From Akkermansiaceae bacterium (GTDB taxonomy: Bacteria > Verrucomicrobiota > Verrucomicrobiia > Verrucomicrobiales > Akkermansiaceae), in the NCBI GenBank assembly GCA_025457665.1, contig JALOTY010000032.1:1-39011 (forward strand): a stretch of 39,011 nucleotides of DNA. Direction: 5' to 3'. A program made the position numbers and the translations under genes. Below are positions 1-9,300 of this stretch, one piece after another (position 1 is the stretch's first letter; every line of letters starts with the position of its first letter). The notes beneath the pieces were generated by a model, which saw only the letters and a list, made by a program, of their open reading frames with translations, made no database searches and was not told where the DNA came from.

Positions 1-208
1 CTCCGTTGGTCCAAGCGGTGGCGAGTCCTGCGGTGGCGGCGTCATCCCAATTGGTATTGGTGGCGTTCCAGGTGCCTGCTCCACCATCGGCATTGGCCGA
101 GGTATCATTGCCGTCCCAGTGAAGAGTGGCAGCGTGGGAGGCAAGTGAGGTGCAAGCGGTGAGCAGCGCTGTGGCGAGGAGGTTCTGGCGGAGATGGCGG
201 GGTTTCAT
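1..208 (-). CDS. Secreted beta-strand-repeat protein, N-terminus only
   Basis: The reverse strand opens with ATG at 208 and stays open to the window edge (69 codons). The product starts with a basic stretch and a hydrophobic segment (about residues 8-26, ending SHA-A), a Sec signal peptide. The mature start has the pattern LHWDGNDTSANADGGAGTWN followed by TNWDD, which is typical of the first repeat of autotransporter-associated beta-strand (PATR-type) proteins common in Verrucomicrobiota and often ending in PEP-CTERM. The C-terminus lies outside the window, so the sorting signal cannot be seen. Family assignment is by pattern recognition; binding target and function are unknown. It is divergent from the gene at 448, and the 239 bp between them are AT-rich and probably hold both promoters. 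Confidence 0.75.
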   Translation of the reverse strand, partial: MKPRHLRQNLLATALLTACTSLASHAATLHWDGNDTSANADGGAGTWNATNTNWDDAATAGLATAWTNG

Positions 209-447
209 GGGAATGGTTTTTCCCCTGAAATTGACCGGTACATCGACGCCCGGAAAACAGGGGGGATTTAGTTTTCGGCCAGAAAAAACAATTCCGTGTC
301 TCAAATGGCAAGTAAAATGCTTGAAAGTGAGAAAATGTGACCAAAAAATCTAAGTGGATTTACGAGTTTCTTCCAAATTCGTAACACTTGATGCCACGGG
401 TGAGGAAACCGCTGGATTCCCGAGGAGGCTCCGAATAGTTTGGGGCC

Positions 448-1248
448 ATGTTCAGAAAGCTCTTTTTGTGCGGTGTTCTCTCTTCGTCGGCCTTTGCCGG
501 AGATCTTCCCCAATTGAACAAGGCACCCTGGGAGGGTTGGTATGTGGGGTTGGAGACCCGGGAGTTCCGGTTGGGCGTCAATCGCGAAGGGGAATTGGTC
601 CTCATGCCATTCAAGGGCCGCAATGACCTTGTTCCCAGCCCGCAGTATCTGGTGGTGACGCCGGTCATCGAGGAAATGCCGCCTGGGCGGCGTCCGATCG
701 GCAAGAAAGTGGAAGCATCCGGCTGGGAACCGGTGACCCCGGCAGGTCTGGATCCCGAAAAGATCGTTTACCGCGGGACCGTCACGGGAGGGGCGAAGTT
801 CGAAGTGGTGATCGAACCGACGCGTGATGGCTTTCGTGCCGGCGGCAAGCTGATCGAACCGGGGACCCTCACGAACCCGCTTCGCTTTTCCCTCCGCTGC
901 CGCCTTCCGGACCCTTACCGTTACCAAAAGAACGAGGAAAAGCTGAAGGACGACGCGGAGAAGGATGATTACCTCTTCATTTTGACCGATAAGAAGAAGG
1001 TCAAACTCGACGGGATGTCGAAAGTCGACGCTTCCAGCGAAGCGGTCATGGGGAAGGGTCTCTCAGAGGTTTCCGTGGAATTTGGTCCGATGGATGCGGA
1101 AGTCGAAATGACGGTCGGGGAAGGCGGGCACTTTGAACTTTGGAACAACGGGGAGAGGGAGCTTTATCGGGGCTTGAGTGTGAATTGGATTCACGACGCC
1201 GCGAAGGATCCCGAGGCGAAGTCCAGGTTTGAATTGAAGTGGAAATGA
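448..1248 (+). CDS. Secreted hypothetical protein, 266 residues
   Basis: I do not recognise this family. The ATG at 448 gives a clear Sec signal peptide (MFRKLFLCGVLSSSAFA, predicted cut before GDL), so the product is probably periplasmic or exported. The mature part is rich in alternating hydrophobic and charged residues suggesting beta structure, with a charged lysine/glutamate/aspartate segment around residues 158-185 and a C-terminal stretch containing GHFELWNNGERELYRGL. No membrane segment, lipobox or cysteine pair is visible in the mature part. It is followed 49 bp later by the MYG1-like gene on the same strand, so co-transcription is possible, but nothing links their functions. Confidence 0.75.
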   Translation: MFRKLFLCGVLSSSAFAGDLPQLNKAPWEGWYVGLETREFRLGVNREGELVLMPFKGRNDLVPSPQYLVVTPVIEEMPPGRRPIGKKVEASGWEPVTPAGLDPEKIVYRGTVTGGAKFEVVIEPTRDGFRAGGKLIEPGTLTNPLRFSLRCRLPDPYRYQKNEEKLKDDAEKDDYLFILTDKKKVKLDGMSKVDASSEAVMGKGLSEVSVEFGPMDAEVEMTVGEGGHFELWNNGERELYRGLSVNWIHDAAKDPEAKSRFELKWK

Positions 1249-1297
1249 CGATCGGAGCTTGCTTCCGATTGCCCCGGGTCGGGATGATCGGGGCCGC

Positions 1298-2176
1298 ATG
1301 ACGCTGCACACAGTTCTGACCCATCCCGGCGGGGCGCATAAGGACGACTTCCTCGCCTGTGCCCTTCTGATCGCCCTTCATGGTTGCCGCCTCGAAAGAC
1401 GGGAGCCGGAGGAAAGCGATCTGCTCGATCCCGCGGTGGGGGTGGTGGATGTCGGCGGGAGGCATGAGCCGGAGTTGTCGAATTTCGACCATCACCAGTT
1501 CGGCGCCGAAGGGCCTCTGTGGTGCGCCTTGAGTCTCGTCCTGATGGACCTGGGGCTCTACGATGATGCCCGGGCTTTTTGTGAGTGGCTGGAAACGGCC
1601 GAGAGGTTTGACGTCACGGGACCGAATGAGACAGCGGCTTGGCTGGGAGTGGATCGCGCGACATTGGCGAAACTCAACTCGCCCGTGGATGTGACCTTGC
1701 TGCGCAGATTCGCCAAGGTGAAGGCACTGGAACCCGGAGAGCCGCTGCATGACGTGATGCGCTGGATCGGCGAGGATCTTTTGAAGTATCTGAGGGAGAT
1801 GAGGCAGCGGCTCGATCATCTCGCCGAGCATTCGGAAATCATCGAGGTGGCCGGGTGGAGCATCCTTTTTCTGCCGCGGACTGATCCGCTGCCCGATGAA
1901 CCTTCCGCAGGGATTTTCCGCTTTCTGGAAAGCCGTGGATTGGCGGGACAAGTGGTGGCGCTCGTCTATCCGGACCGCCGCGGTTCGGGATACGGACTGT
2001 CGAGAAACGAGGATCACCCCGCCTTCGACTTCACGCGGATCATCGCGGAGCCGGATGTGCACTTCGCCCATGCCCGGGGATTTGTGGCGAAAACATCGGC
2101 GACGTCGAAGGAGCGATTGATCGCACTTCTGGAAATCGCGGCCACCGGGATCGGTGGGAAGCCCATGGGCCAGTGA
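1298..2176 (+). CDS. MYG1/UPF0160-like DHH-superfamily phosphoesterase
   Basis: A predicted 292-residue cytoplasmic protein. The N-terminus has the MYG1 signature: THPGGAHKDDFLACALL (family form THxGxxHxDExLAxxLL), then DVGG near residue 50 and NFDHHQFG about 10 residues later, the metal-binding DHH-like motif. Eukaryotic MYG1 proteins are reported as exonucleases; bacterial members are largely uncharacterised, so the activity is inferred. The second half is more divergent, with EHSEIIEVAGWSILFLP and a C-terminal region containing HPAFDFTRII. The reading frame extends upstream to a TTG at 1259, but the ATG at 1298 places the conserved histidine next to the N-terminus as in the family and is preferred. 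The sulfatase follows 84 bp downstream. Confidence 0.75.
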   Translation: MTLHTVLTHPGGAHKDDFLACALLIALHGCRLERREPEESDLLDPAVGVVDVGGRHEPELSNFDHHQFGAEGPLWCALSLVLMDLGLYDDARAFCEWLETAERFDVTGPNETAAWLGVDRATLAKLNSPVDVTLLRRFAKVKALEPGEPLHDVMRWIGEDLLKYLREMRQRLDHLAEHSEIIEVAGWSILFLPRTDPLPDEPSAGIFRFLESRGLAGQVVALVYPDRRGSGYGLSRNEDHPAFDFTRIIAEPDVHFAHARGFVAKTSATSKERLIALLEIAATGIGGKPMGQ

Positions 2177-2260
2177 TGAATTACGATGAATCTCGTATTT
2201 CGCCAAGGGATTGAAAGGTCGGTCGGGTCATCCGCGTCCCACTCTGGAGTGAAATCCTTC

Positions 2261-3997
2261 ATGATCATCCTGCAGTCCGTGGTCTTTGGTCTTCTGGCCA
2301 TTGGATCTTCGGCAGGGGCAGGGGCGGATGAGGCCCATTTGGAGGTCTCCGTTTCGGATCGTTACGTCGATCCCGGTGCGGAGATCGAAGTCCGCTGGAC
2401 GGCGCGGGGGTTCGATTCCCTGACTTTGGAGCCAGGGGGAATCGATCTTTCCAAGCTTGGCAAGGATGGCATGGGCGGCATGACGATGAAGGTCCTTGAG
2501 ACCACGGTTTACACTCTAACAGCGAAACAGGGGAACGAGGAGGTCCGCAAGAGCATCCGCGTAGCTGTGGGTCCGCCACGGCCGAATCTGGTGTTTTTCC
2601 TCGTCGATGACATGGGCTGGCAGGACTGCTCGGTGCCCTTTCATCACGACGCTGCGGGAAATCCGGTGATCAGCGAGTTGAACCGGAGATACCGCACGCC
2701 TCACATGGAGAAACTGGCTGAGGGCGGGCTCCGTTTTTCAAGGGCTTACGCTCACCCCGTATGCACGCCGTCGCGCATTGCCTGGCTCACGGGGAAAAAT
2801 CCGGCCCGGCATCATGTGACGAACTGGACGAGTCCCGATGGCTCCGAGACGGGTGATCAGGATTTGGAGCATCTGCGATCCCCGCGTGAGTGGCGGCGGA
2901 AGGGCATTGCCCGCGGGGAGACGACTCTGCCCGGGGTGCTGTCGGAGGCCGGGTATCGAACGATCCATTGCGGCAAAGGCCACTTCGGCTCCCGGGGTTC
3001 CTACGGGCAGTTTCCCACGGCGCTGGGCTTCGATGTCAACATCGCCGGCTGTGAGATCGGCCATCCAGGATCCTATTCCGGCGACTATGGACAGTCCACA
3101 TCGAGAGCGGTGCCAGGGCTTGAAGCCTACCATCACAAGGATGTTCATCTCACCGATGCGCTGACGAAGGAGCTTCTGCGCGAGATTTCTTCGGCGGTGG
3201 AGGAGGGGGTGCCTTTCTTTGCCTCGATGGCCCACTATGCCGTGCACTCGCCCTTCCAGGAAGATGCTCGATTCGCGGCGAACTATCCGGGCATGACGGG
3301 TCCCGAGAGGGCTTACGCGACCTTGATTGAAGGGATGGATCGCTCGCTGGGCGACATCATGGCGGGGCTGGAAAAACTGGGAGTGGCGGAAGACACCCTG
3401 ATTGTTTTCCTTTCCGACAACGGCGGTGACGCTCCCATGGCTCGGGGCAATGCACCGTTGCGGGCGAAAAAGGGCTGGGCTTACGAAGGCGGCATCCGGG
3501 TGCCGATGATCGCCTCGTGGGCGCGCCGGGATTCGACGAATGCGTTTCAGAAATCCGTGCCGATTCCCGCCGCTGGGATCGAGGACGATCTGGTGCACAT
3601 CAGTGATATCTTCCCGACCTTTCTGGCCCTGGCCCGCTGTGGACCGGTGGAGTCGGCCGATGGCCATGATTTGAGTGCTTATCTCCGCGGTGAAGCGGGG
3701 GAGCATCGACCGCAAAGACTCGTGATCCATTTCCCGCACAATCACAACGACCGCTTTTTCTCGGTTCTTCATGAAGGCACATGGAAGCTGATCTACCGCT
3801 ATGAGGACGGCAGTCAGGAACTCTATCAGCTCGCCACGGACCTCGGGGAAACTCGCGATCTGGCCGCAACCGAACCCGAGAGGGTGAGGCGGATGACGGC
3901 GACGCTGGAAGCCGAATTGAAGGAAATGGGCGCGCAGTTCCCGTGGAATCTCAAGACCGGGGCCGAGGAAAAGATCCGTCCGATCCCGGAGCCATGA
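2261..3997 (+). CDS. Secreted arylsulfatase-family sulfatase (Cys type)
   Basis: This encodes a 578-residue type I sulfatase, predicted to hydrolyse sulfate esters, probably on polysaccharides, outside the cytoplasm. The ATG at 2261 follows a GGAG (2246-2249) and begins a signal peptide ending near residue 22; an upstream in-frame ATG at 2186 would put about 25 hydrophilic residues before it and is less likely. Residues about 25-105 form a beta-rich Ig-like domain (VDPGAEIEVRW...TTVYTLTA). The catalytic domain begins NLVFFLVDDMGWQD (metal-binding Asp pair, about 116-117). CTPSRIAWLTG places Cys168 as the formylglycine precursor. Further family motifs are HYAVHSPF, LSDNGGD and AKKGWAYEGGIRVP. 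The maturing enzyme is not encoded here. The gene ends 13 bp from the convergent bifunctional-nuclease gene. Substrate cannot be told from sequence. Confidence 0.93.
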   Translation: MIILQSVVFGLLAIGSSAGAGADEAHLEVSVSDRYVDPGAEIEVRWTARGFDSLTLEPGGIDLSKLGKDGMGGMTMKVLETTVYTLTAKQGNEEVRKSIRVAVGPPRPNLVFFLVDDMGWQDCSVPFHHDAAGNPVISELNRRYRTPHMEKLAEGGLRFSRAYAHPVCTPSRIAWLTGKNPARHHVTNWTSPDGSETGDQDLEHLRSPREWRRKGIARGETTLPGVLSEAGYRTIHCGKGHFGSRGSYGQFPTALGFDVNIAGCEIGHPGSYSGDYGQSTSRAVPGLEAYHHKDVHLTDALTKELLREISSAVEEGVPFFASMAHYAVHSPFQEDARFAANYPGMTGPERAYATLIEGMDRSLGDIMAGLEKLGVAEDTLIVFLSDNGGDAPMARGNAPLRAKKGWAYEGGIRVPMIASWARRDSTNAFQKSVPIPAAGIEDDLVHISDIFPTFLALARCGPVESADGHDLSAYLRGEAGEHRPQRLVIHFPHNHNDRFFSVLHEGTWKLIYRYEDGSQELYQLATDLGETRDLAATEPERVRRMTATLEAELKEMGAQFPWNLKTGAEEKIRPIPEP

Positions 3998-4010
3998 GAG
4001 ATCGTGAGGC

Positions 4011-4457
4011 CTATTCCGCTTCCTTTTTGCGGAGATCTTCGAGCACGGAACTCATGTCATCGAGCCCCGCCCATAGCGAGGCGACCACATAAATTGGCGC
4101 GCCGCAGCGTACGGAAAGGGCGATGCAGTCGGAGGGCCGGGCATCGATTTCCACGATCTTGCGCTCCATGATCTCGTTCTCGGCCTCGAGAATCAGGCGG
4201 GCGTAGTAGATTTCCTTTTCGAAAGCGACAATCACCGCCCGGGTCATGCGCGCGCCGAAACCGAGCAGGGTGGAAATGAAAAGGTCGTGAGTCAGCGGAC
4301 GAGGTGGGGGCTGGTTGGCCAGAACGCCGTTGATCGAGGCACCGATGGCGTTGTCGATGTAGAAAACGATCACTTTCTTCCCGTCACCCAGGAAGACGGC
4401 ACAGCCCGCCGGGGTGGGCATGAGGGCGATGGGTTCCACGCGGACAAGATCGGGCAT
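4011..4457 (-). CDS. Bifunctional nuclease family (DUF151) protein
   Basis: A 148-residue cytoplasmic protein of the BFN/DUF151 family; plant members are reported as combined RNase/DNase, and bacterial members are mostly uncharacterised. Diagnostic segments are VFYIDNAIGASIN (family form xxIWIGxxEAxAI), RPLTHDLF near residue 55 (H-D), RAVIVAFEKEIYYARL, and VEIDARPSDCIALSVR near residue 103, the most conserved motif of the family. The ATG at 4457 gives MPDLVRVEPIAL, the usual start; a much longer open frame continuing upstream is antisense to recJ and was discarded. The gene is divergent from recJ with 66 bp between starts. A shared role in nucleic-acid metabolism is tempting but rests on position only. 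Confidence 0.9.
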   Translation of the reverse strand: MPDLVRVEPIALMPTPAGCAVFLGDGKKVIVFYIDNAIGASINGVLANQPPPRPLTHDLFISTLLGFGARMTRAVIVAFEKEIYYARLILEAENEIMERKIVEIDARPSDCIALSVRCGAPIYVVASLWAGLDDMSSVLEDLRKKEAE

Positions 4458-4523
4458 CGCCGGAGCTTGGCCCGGGCCGGAATCCGGCTCAAGGCGAGAG
4501 TTGCGTCGAAGCAGGCTTGTGCC

Positions 4524-6260
4524 ATGGAAATGGAGCCGCCAGAGTGCGGGACGCTGATGTTGATCGCCAAGAGCCAATGGATTCTCCGTGGAGAGCCTTT
4601 CCAACCCGATGGAAACGGCTCCGCAGAGCTTTTTCCGGCGATCCTGAGGCATTTGATCGAGCAGCGGGGCCTGCCATCGGGGGACAAACTCGAGGGTTTC
4701 CTGAGGCCCCAGCTCAAGGATCTGGCGGATCCTTTCGAGATCGGGGAAATGGACCGGGCGGTGGAGCGCATTCTCAAGGCGGTGGATGCCGGGCAAAAAG
4801 TCCTGCTCTACGGGGATTATGATGTCGATGGCGTGAGTTCCATCGCCGTGATGCGTCTGACCTTGGAAGCTTACGGGCTGAAGCCGCGCCATTTCATCCC
4901 GCGACGGAGTTCGGAAGGCTACGGGCTCAGCGTCGCCGCTCTGGAGCGCTGCATGGCGGAGGGTGAGCTGCCCGATCTGCTGATCGCGGTCGATTGCGGG
5001 ACGGTGTCCGTCGATGAAATCGCCGCGCTTCGCGGCAGGGGTGTGGATGTCATCGTCGTGGACCACCATGAACCCGGACCCCGCGGTCGGCCGGATGTGG
5101 TGGCCCTCGTCAATCCGAAATGCGGTGGCGGCCCGACTTACCTTTGTGCTGCGGGGGTTTGTTTCAAGCTGGCCCACGCCCTGATGAAGACCCGCCGTCT
5201 TGCCGATTTCGATCTCAAGCCGCTGCTGGAAATGGTCACGCTGGCGACGGTTGCGGACATTGTCCCGATGATCGGGGAAAACCGTCTGATGGTGCGGCAC
5301 GGCTTGCAGCGCCTGCCCCAAACGCTCAATCCGGGCCTCAAGGCCTTGCAGGAAACTTCGGGCATGAACGGCCGTGCGACGTCTCTGGACATCGGCTTCC
5401 GCATCGGCCCGCGCCTGAATGCCGCCGGGCGCATGGATGTGCCCGAGGATGCCCTTGGGATCCTGCTGACCGATTGCCGCCGCAGTGCCCACGAATTCGC
5501 CCAACGCCTGGAGGAATACAATCGACGACGCCAGACCCACGAGAACCGCATCCGCAAGGAAGCGCTCGACATGCAGGCCCTGCGCGATCCCGCCGAACCG
5601 GTGATCGTGCTCGGCTCGCGCGATTGGCATCCGGGCGTGGTCGGCATCGTCGCGTCGCGGTTGATGCGCCAGTTCCACAAACCGACCTTTATCGTGGCGA
5701 TCGATGACGAGGGAAATGGCAAGGGCAGCGGACGCAGCATCGAGGGGGTCTCCCTCGTCGGAGCCATCCACGCCTCGCGGGAACATCTCCTCGCCGGGGG
5801 TGGGCATGACATGGCAGCCGGGATATCGGTCAGGGAGGAAAAGCTCGATGACTTCCGCGCCGCATTCGCGGCCTATGTGTTGGAGAAGACGACTCCCGAG
5901 CAACGGCTCCCGCGGCTTTATCTCGATGCCGAAATTCCCCTCAGCTTGCTGTCTCTGGAATTCCTCAAGGACTACGAGCTGCTCCAGCCCTTCGGAAACG
6001 GCAATCCCCAGCCGGTCTTCATGGCCCGCAGGGTTCATCTTGCCTCACCTCCCTTGCGGATGAAAAACCAGCACCTCCGCCTGGTCCTGCGGCAGGGCTT
6101 TCATGAGCAGGATGCGGTGTTCTTCAACGGCGGCGAAGTCGATCTCCCGGATCCCCCCTGGGATGTGGCATTCACGATCGATCGCAACCACTTCCGTGGC
6201 CGGACCAGCCTGCAGGTGATCATTCAGGATGTCCGCGCAAGCATCGATGCCGGGACCTGA
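4524..6260 (+). CDS. recJ: Single-stranded-DNA-specific exonuclease RecJ
   Basis: RecJ degrades single-stranded DNA 5' to 3' in recombination and repair. The 578-residue product has the DHH motifs in order: LLYGDYDVDGVSS (about 94-106), AVDCGTVS (about 156), VVDHHEPG (about 179) and GPRLNAAGRM. The DHHA1 part contains GRSIEGVSLVGAI and LAGGGHDMAAG, and the C-terminal OB-like region has ELLQPFGNGNPQPVF. Length matches the family (about 565-580). ATG 4524 is used here; ATG 4557 (MLIAKSQWIL) is a good alternative that still leaves all motifs intact, and neither has a strong ribosome-binding site. It is divergent from the DUF151 gene and ends 36 bp before the convergent DUF2339 gene. Confidence 0.95.
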   Translation: MEMEPPECGTLMLIAKSQWILRGEPFQPDGNGSAELFPAILRHLIEQRGLPSGDKLEGFLRPQLKDLADPFEIGEMDRAVERILKAVDAGQKVLLYGDYDVDGVSSIAVMRLTLEAYGLKPRHFIPRRSSEGYGLSVAALERCMAEGELPDLLIAVDCGTVSVDEIAALRGRGVDVIVVDHHEPGPRGRPDVVALVNPKCGGGPTYLCAAGVCFKLAHALMKTRRLADFDLKPLLEMVTLATVADIVPMIGENRLMVRHGLQRLPQTLNPGLKALQETSGMNGRATSLDIGFRIGPRLNAAGRMDVPEDALGILLTDCRRSAHEFAQRLEEYNRRRQTHENRIRKEALDMQALRDPAEPVIVLGSRDWHPGVVGIVASRLMRQFHKPTFIVAIDDEGNGKGSGRSIEGVSLVGAIHASREHLLAGGGHDMAAGISVREEKLDDFRAAFAAYVLEKTTPEQRLPRLYLDAEIPLSLLSLEFLKDYELLQPFGNGNPQPVFMARRVHLASPPLRMKNQHLRLVLRQGFHEQDAVFFNGGEVDLPDPPWDVAFTIDRNHFRGRTSLQVIIQDVRASIDAGT

Positions 6261-6296
6261 TCGGCCGCCGTTGGGGCTTTCCCCCCATGAGGCACG

Positions 6297-9143
6297 TCAA
6301 TCCTCCACCAAGCGGCGGAGGATGCTGGTGAAACGATTGTAAAAGAATCCCAAGGCCGTAAGCGCAAGGCCCAGCGCGAGGAAAGCGGAGATGCGGATGA
6401 AACTGCCGAAGAGCCAGACATCGTGAACAAACAACTTGGCCGTGGCCGCCAGCAACAGCAGTAGCCCGGCGAGCCGGACCTCGCGGTAACTACGAAGGAT
6501 GCCGTAGATCACCCAGGCCGATCCCAGCGCGGTCCACAGGAGCGTGACGGATGCCCAGCCGTGCTGCCCGATCCACCAGTTGCTGGCCCAGATCGCAGGC
6601 AGGATCACGGCGGCGATGCCGAGCGATCGGGCCCATCGAGCCCTTGGGTTCTTTTCCCGGCAGAAAATGCCCGTGAGCAGGGCCAAACACAGGCCCCAGC
6701 CGCTGGGGACTCCGCTGCTGGCCACGAAGAGATGGCTCGTCGTCTCCGCAGCAAATCCCACCAGCGCGAGGATGGTCCAGCCCACCGCCTCGACCGGCTT
6801 GTGTTCGCGGAAGAATCGATGCCAAAGAATCCACGACGCGGCCGCCGAAAGGGCGAAAAGGTCGGCGAGATAGCTCGGCCACAGCAGCGAGCAAAATCCC
6901 AGCCACGCCATGAAGCCCGTGCCTCTTGTCATCAAGGAATGCAGGCTGTGCCCGGCGGTTTTCCGGTCTTCTCCACGACCGGCGAAATGCCAGGCCAGTC
7001 CGGCGCTCATCGCGGTGACGAGCGCAGTCCATGAGGACAAGCCCGCAGACATCGGGATTTTCCAGCAAGTCATCACCAGCGGCAACAGCCAGACGATCCG
7101 CTGGCGCGGCAGCTTTTGGCGATGTGCCAGGATGGGGAGGAGCAGGCCGAGCAGTGAAAGCGAGAGAATCCGCAGGTCGGGCTGGAGAACTCTTTCCAAG
7201 CAGGTTACGGCGGCAAGTGATGCTGTTAGGCCGATCATCCAGCAGAGGAATAGCTCGGCCTTTTTCATCCTCGGACATTCCTCCGTCACCGTAAGACCCG
7301 CCTTGCGTTCCCACCATGCGGCCACGATCAGAAGGATGGGCACCGCGCTGGCCAGTGGTGCGATTCTCAAGGGATCCGAAATCACCAGCAAAGCCGCCCA
7401 TCCGCCAAAGGCCAGCGCCGCCCCTTGCCACTCGGGGAAAAGCCCGGTCGTGCGGAAACGCCAGACCCCTGCGACGATGAGCAAGGATGTCAGAGCCATG
7501 CCGAAGATCGGCCAGTCGAAGGGAAGTTCATTCATCGACAGCAGGCCGGAAGCCACGCCGATGAACCACACGGTCATCGATGCCTGCCGTGGGAATTCGA
7601 GCAGGCTCGTTTGTCCCGCGCTCTTTCGCAGCAGAAGCCCGGCAGCGAGCATGAGTCCGGCCATGCCACCCCAGATGAAGACGCCGGGGGATGCCTCAAG
7701 GCCCACGAGAAACGCCAGCATGGCGGCAAGCACGGAGAAGATCCTCTCGGCGGCTTTGCGGAAACGATGATGCGCCACCGCCATCGCCAGGGACTCGCCG
7801 GCCAAGGCAAGAGCAAGGTGCCAGCCATCGAAATAAAGGCACAGGGCCACACTCAACAGGGCCAGGCCTTGCACCAGATAGGTTTCCATCACCGGCGATC
7901 GCCGTCCGCGCCACAGCGCCACTGCCAGCCAGACCGCACCCCATGCGGCCGCGATCCTCCAGGGTTCTTGCCATTCCAGAATCATCCCGCAGGCGGAAAA
8001 GAGGCCGAAACCGGCGGCATTGTTGATCCCCGCCCACCACGCCATTCCGCGCGGGCCGAGGTTTCCCAGCCATCCGGGAAACCCGGTGGGCACGGCAAAC
8101 ACCACCCACAAGGCCGCCACAAACCAGGGCCCATGCGCCGTGATTCCGGAACCGGAGGCACCCGCCACGGCCCAGAAAAGGAATGCCGCGTAAGTCCCCG
8201 CCATCGCTGCGATCCCCGGTGCCTGCCATTGTTTGCGGCCCATCAGGCCCACCGCCGCCATGCCCAGAACGATGTTGGAGACCGCCGACAAGGTTCCCAG
8301 CGGCTGGAGAATGGTGGAGTACGATGCCAATAGTAGTCCCATCACCGCAATCGCCCGCGAGTCCCGTTTCACCGCGACCGCCACGATCCCGCCGGCGGAG
8401 GCCATCATGGCCAGCGATCCGGAGACCACGGAATCGATCACCCGCAGCCTCTCCACATGATGCGCGGCGTAGGCACACCAGTGGAAGAACGCCATTCCTC
8501 CCGCGAGGACCATTTCCCCATAAGCCCGAGTCTTCTCCCGCGCGGCCGCCCACCAACCCGCCGCACAAATCCCCAGCGCACTGGCGAACAGGCAGGCCAA
8601 TCGAGCCCCCGCCGGCAGTTCACGCAGCCAATTGCGGTAAAGATGGTTTCCTAACAGAACCAGGCCGGTGATCAGCAGCACGATCCCGATCCGCACCAGC
8701 CACACCCGACCCAGGGCGATCTCAAAGTCCGCCGTGACATCGCGCGCAGGTGGTAGGGGCGGTGGCTGTGGTCCCTCTGCAGGCTTTTCCGGGCAGTCGT
8801 CCACCTCACGTGGGATCACGCGGATGGATTTGGCCAACCGCATCGCCCCGGAAACCCGAGGGGCTTCGGAAACCGCTGACGCCGCTTCGACTTCCCCAGG
8901 CTCCGCAAAGTTGGATGGCTCGGTCCTCGGGGAAATGGATTTCGAAACCGGCAAGGCTTCCGCAGGTCCGGCGGGGGAGGGATCGATGACGATCCGCGGC
9001 CCCTTCGCTTTCTCCAAAGCGCTCTCCAGGCGGCGTAGCTCCGCACGCAGTTCGCCCAGCTCACCCGCATGCCGCGCCGCCATCTCATCGAGAGCGGTTC
9101 GCAGCTTCGCAATCTGCATGGCAGGCTGGAGGGGATCTTCCAT
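6297..9143 (-). CDS. DUF2339 polytopic membrane protein, 948 residues
   Basis: A large inner-membrane protein of the DUF2339 family. Residues about 10-50 are charged and heptad-like (MAARHAGELGELRAELRRLE), probably a short coiled coil, followed by a Pro/Ala/Glu-rich linker to about 145. Then comes the family hallmark: an amphipathic segment FEIALGRVWLVRIG leading into the first membrane helix, and more than 20 predicted hydrophobic segments to the C-terminus with short polar turns. The function of DUF2339 is unknown; its size and helix count recall transport or envelope-polymer proteins, but I infer nothing specific. The start codon at 9143 faces the DUF4328 gene, another membrane protein, across about 157 bp. 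Two CTAACAG/CTGTTAG heptamers lie inside this gene. Confidence 0.88.
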   Translation of the reverse strand: MEDPLQPAMQIAKLRTALDEMAARHAGELGELRAELRRLESALEKAKGPRIVIDPSPAGPAEALPVSKSISPRTEPSNFAEPGEVEAASAVSEAPRVSGAMRLAKSIRVIPREVDDCPEKPAEGPQPPPLPPARDVTADFEIALGRVWLVRIGIVLLITGLVLLGNHLYRNWLRELPAGARLACLFASALGICAAGWWAAAREKTRAYGEMVLAGGMAFFHWCAYAAHHVERLRVIDSVVSGSLAMMASAGGIVAVAVKRDSRAIAVMGLLLASYSTILQPLGTLSAVSNIVLGMAAVGLMGRKQWQAPGIAAMAGTYAAFLFWAVAGASGSGITAHGPWFVAALWVVFAVPTGFPGWLGNLGPRGMAWWAGINNAAGFGLFSACGMILEWQEPWRIAAAWGAVWLAVALWRGRRSPVMETYLVQGLALLSVALCLYFDGWHLALALAGESLAMAVAHHRFRKAAERIFSVLAAMLAFLVGLEASPGVFIWGGMAGLMLAAGLLLRKSAGQTSLLEFPRQASMTVWFIGVASGLLSMNELPFDWPIFGMALTSLLIVAGVWRFRTTGLFPEWQGAALAFGGWAALLVISDPLRIAPLASAVPILLIVAAWWERKAGLTVTEECPRMKKAELFLCWMIGLTASLAAVTCLERVLQPDLRILSLSLLGLLLPILAHRQKLPRQRIVWLLPLVMTCWKIPMSAGLSSWTALVTAMSAGLAWHFAGRGEDRKTAGHSLHSLMTRGTGFMAWLGFCSLLWPSYLADLFALSAAASWILWHRFFREHKPVEAVGWTILALVGFAAETTSHLFVASSGVPSGWGLCLALLTGIFCREKNPRARWARSLGIAAVILPAIWASNWWIGQHGWASVTLLWTALGSAWVIYGILRSYREVRLAGLLLLLAATAKLFVHDVWLFGSFIRISAFLALGLALTALGFFYNRFTSILRRLVED

Positions 9144-9300
9144 GAGGACCTAGGTTCGCAGCTTGCCTTGCGGTGTCCAATTCCCAAGTTCATCGAGTTT
9201 CCGAGGTTAAACATTGAGAAAATCGATGTTCGGTGCCCTCCCTGGTGTCGGTGGCTTTTTTCTTTTCTTTCGCGATGCAGCCGTCGTGGATGGGGGCATC

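Noticed and set aside
1298..2176. Second RecJ-like gene because of its DHH motif
   Set aside because: Order and spacing of THPGGAHKDD, DVGG and DHHQ match MYG1, not RecJ/DHHA1 proteins.
4458..6038. Long minus-strand extension upstream of the DUF151 gene
   Set aside because: It lies entirely antisense to recJ and has no family similarity; the DUF151 protein starts at 4457.
6261..6296. Terminator between recJ and the DUF2339 gene
   Set aside because: Only a GGGG/CCCC pairing with a 3-base loop and no T tract; too weak to report as a feature.
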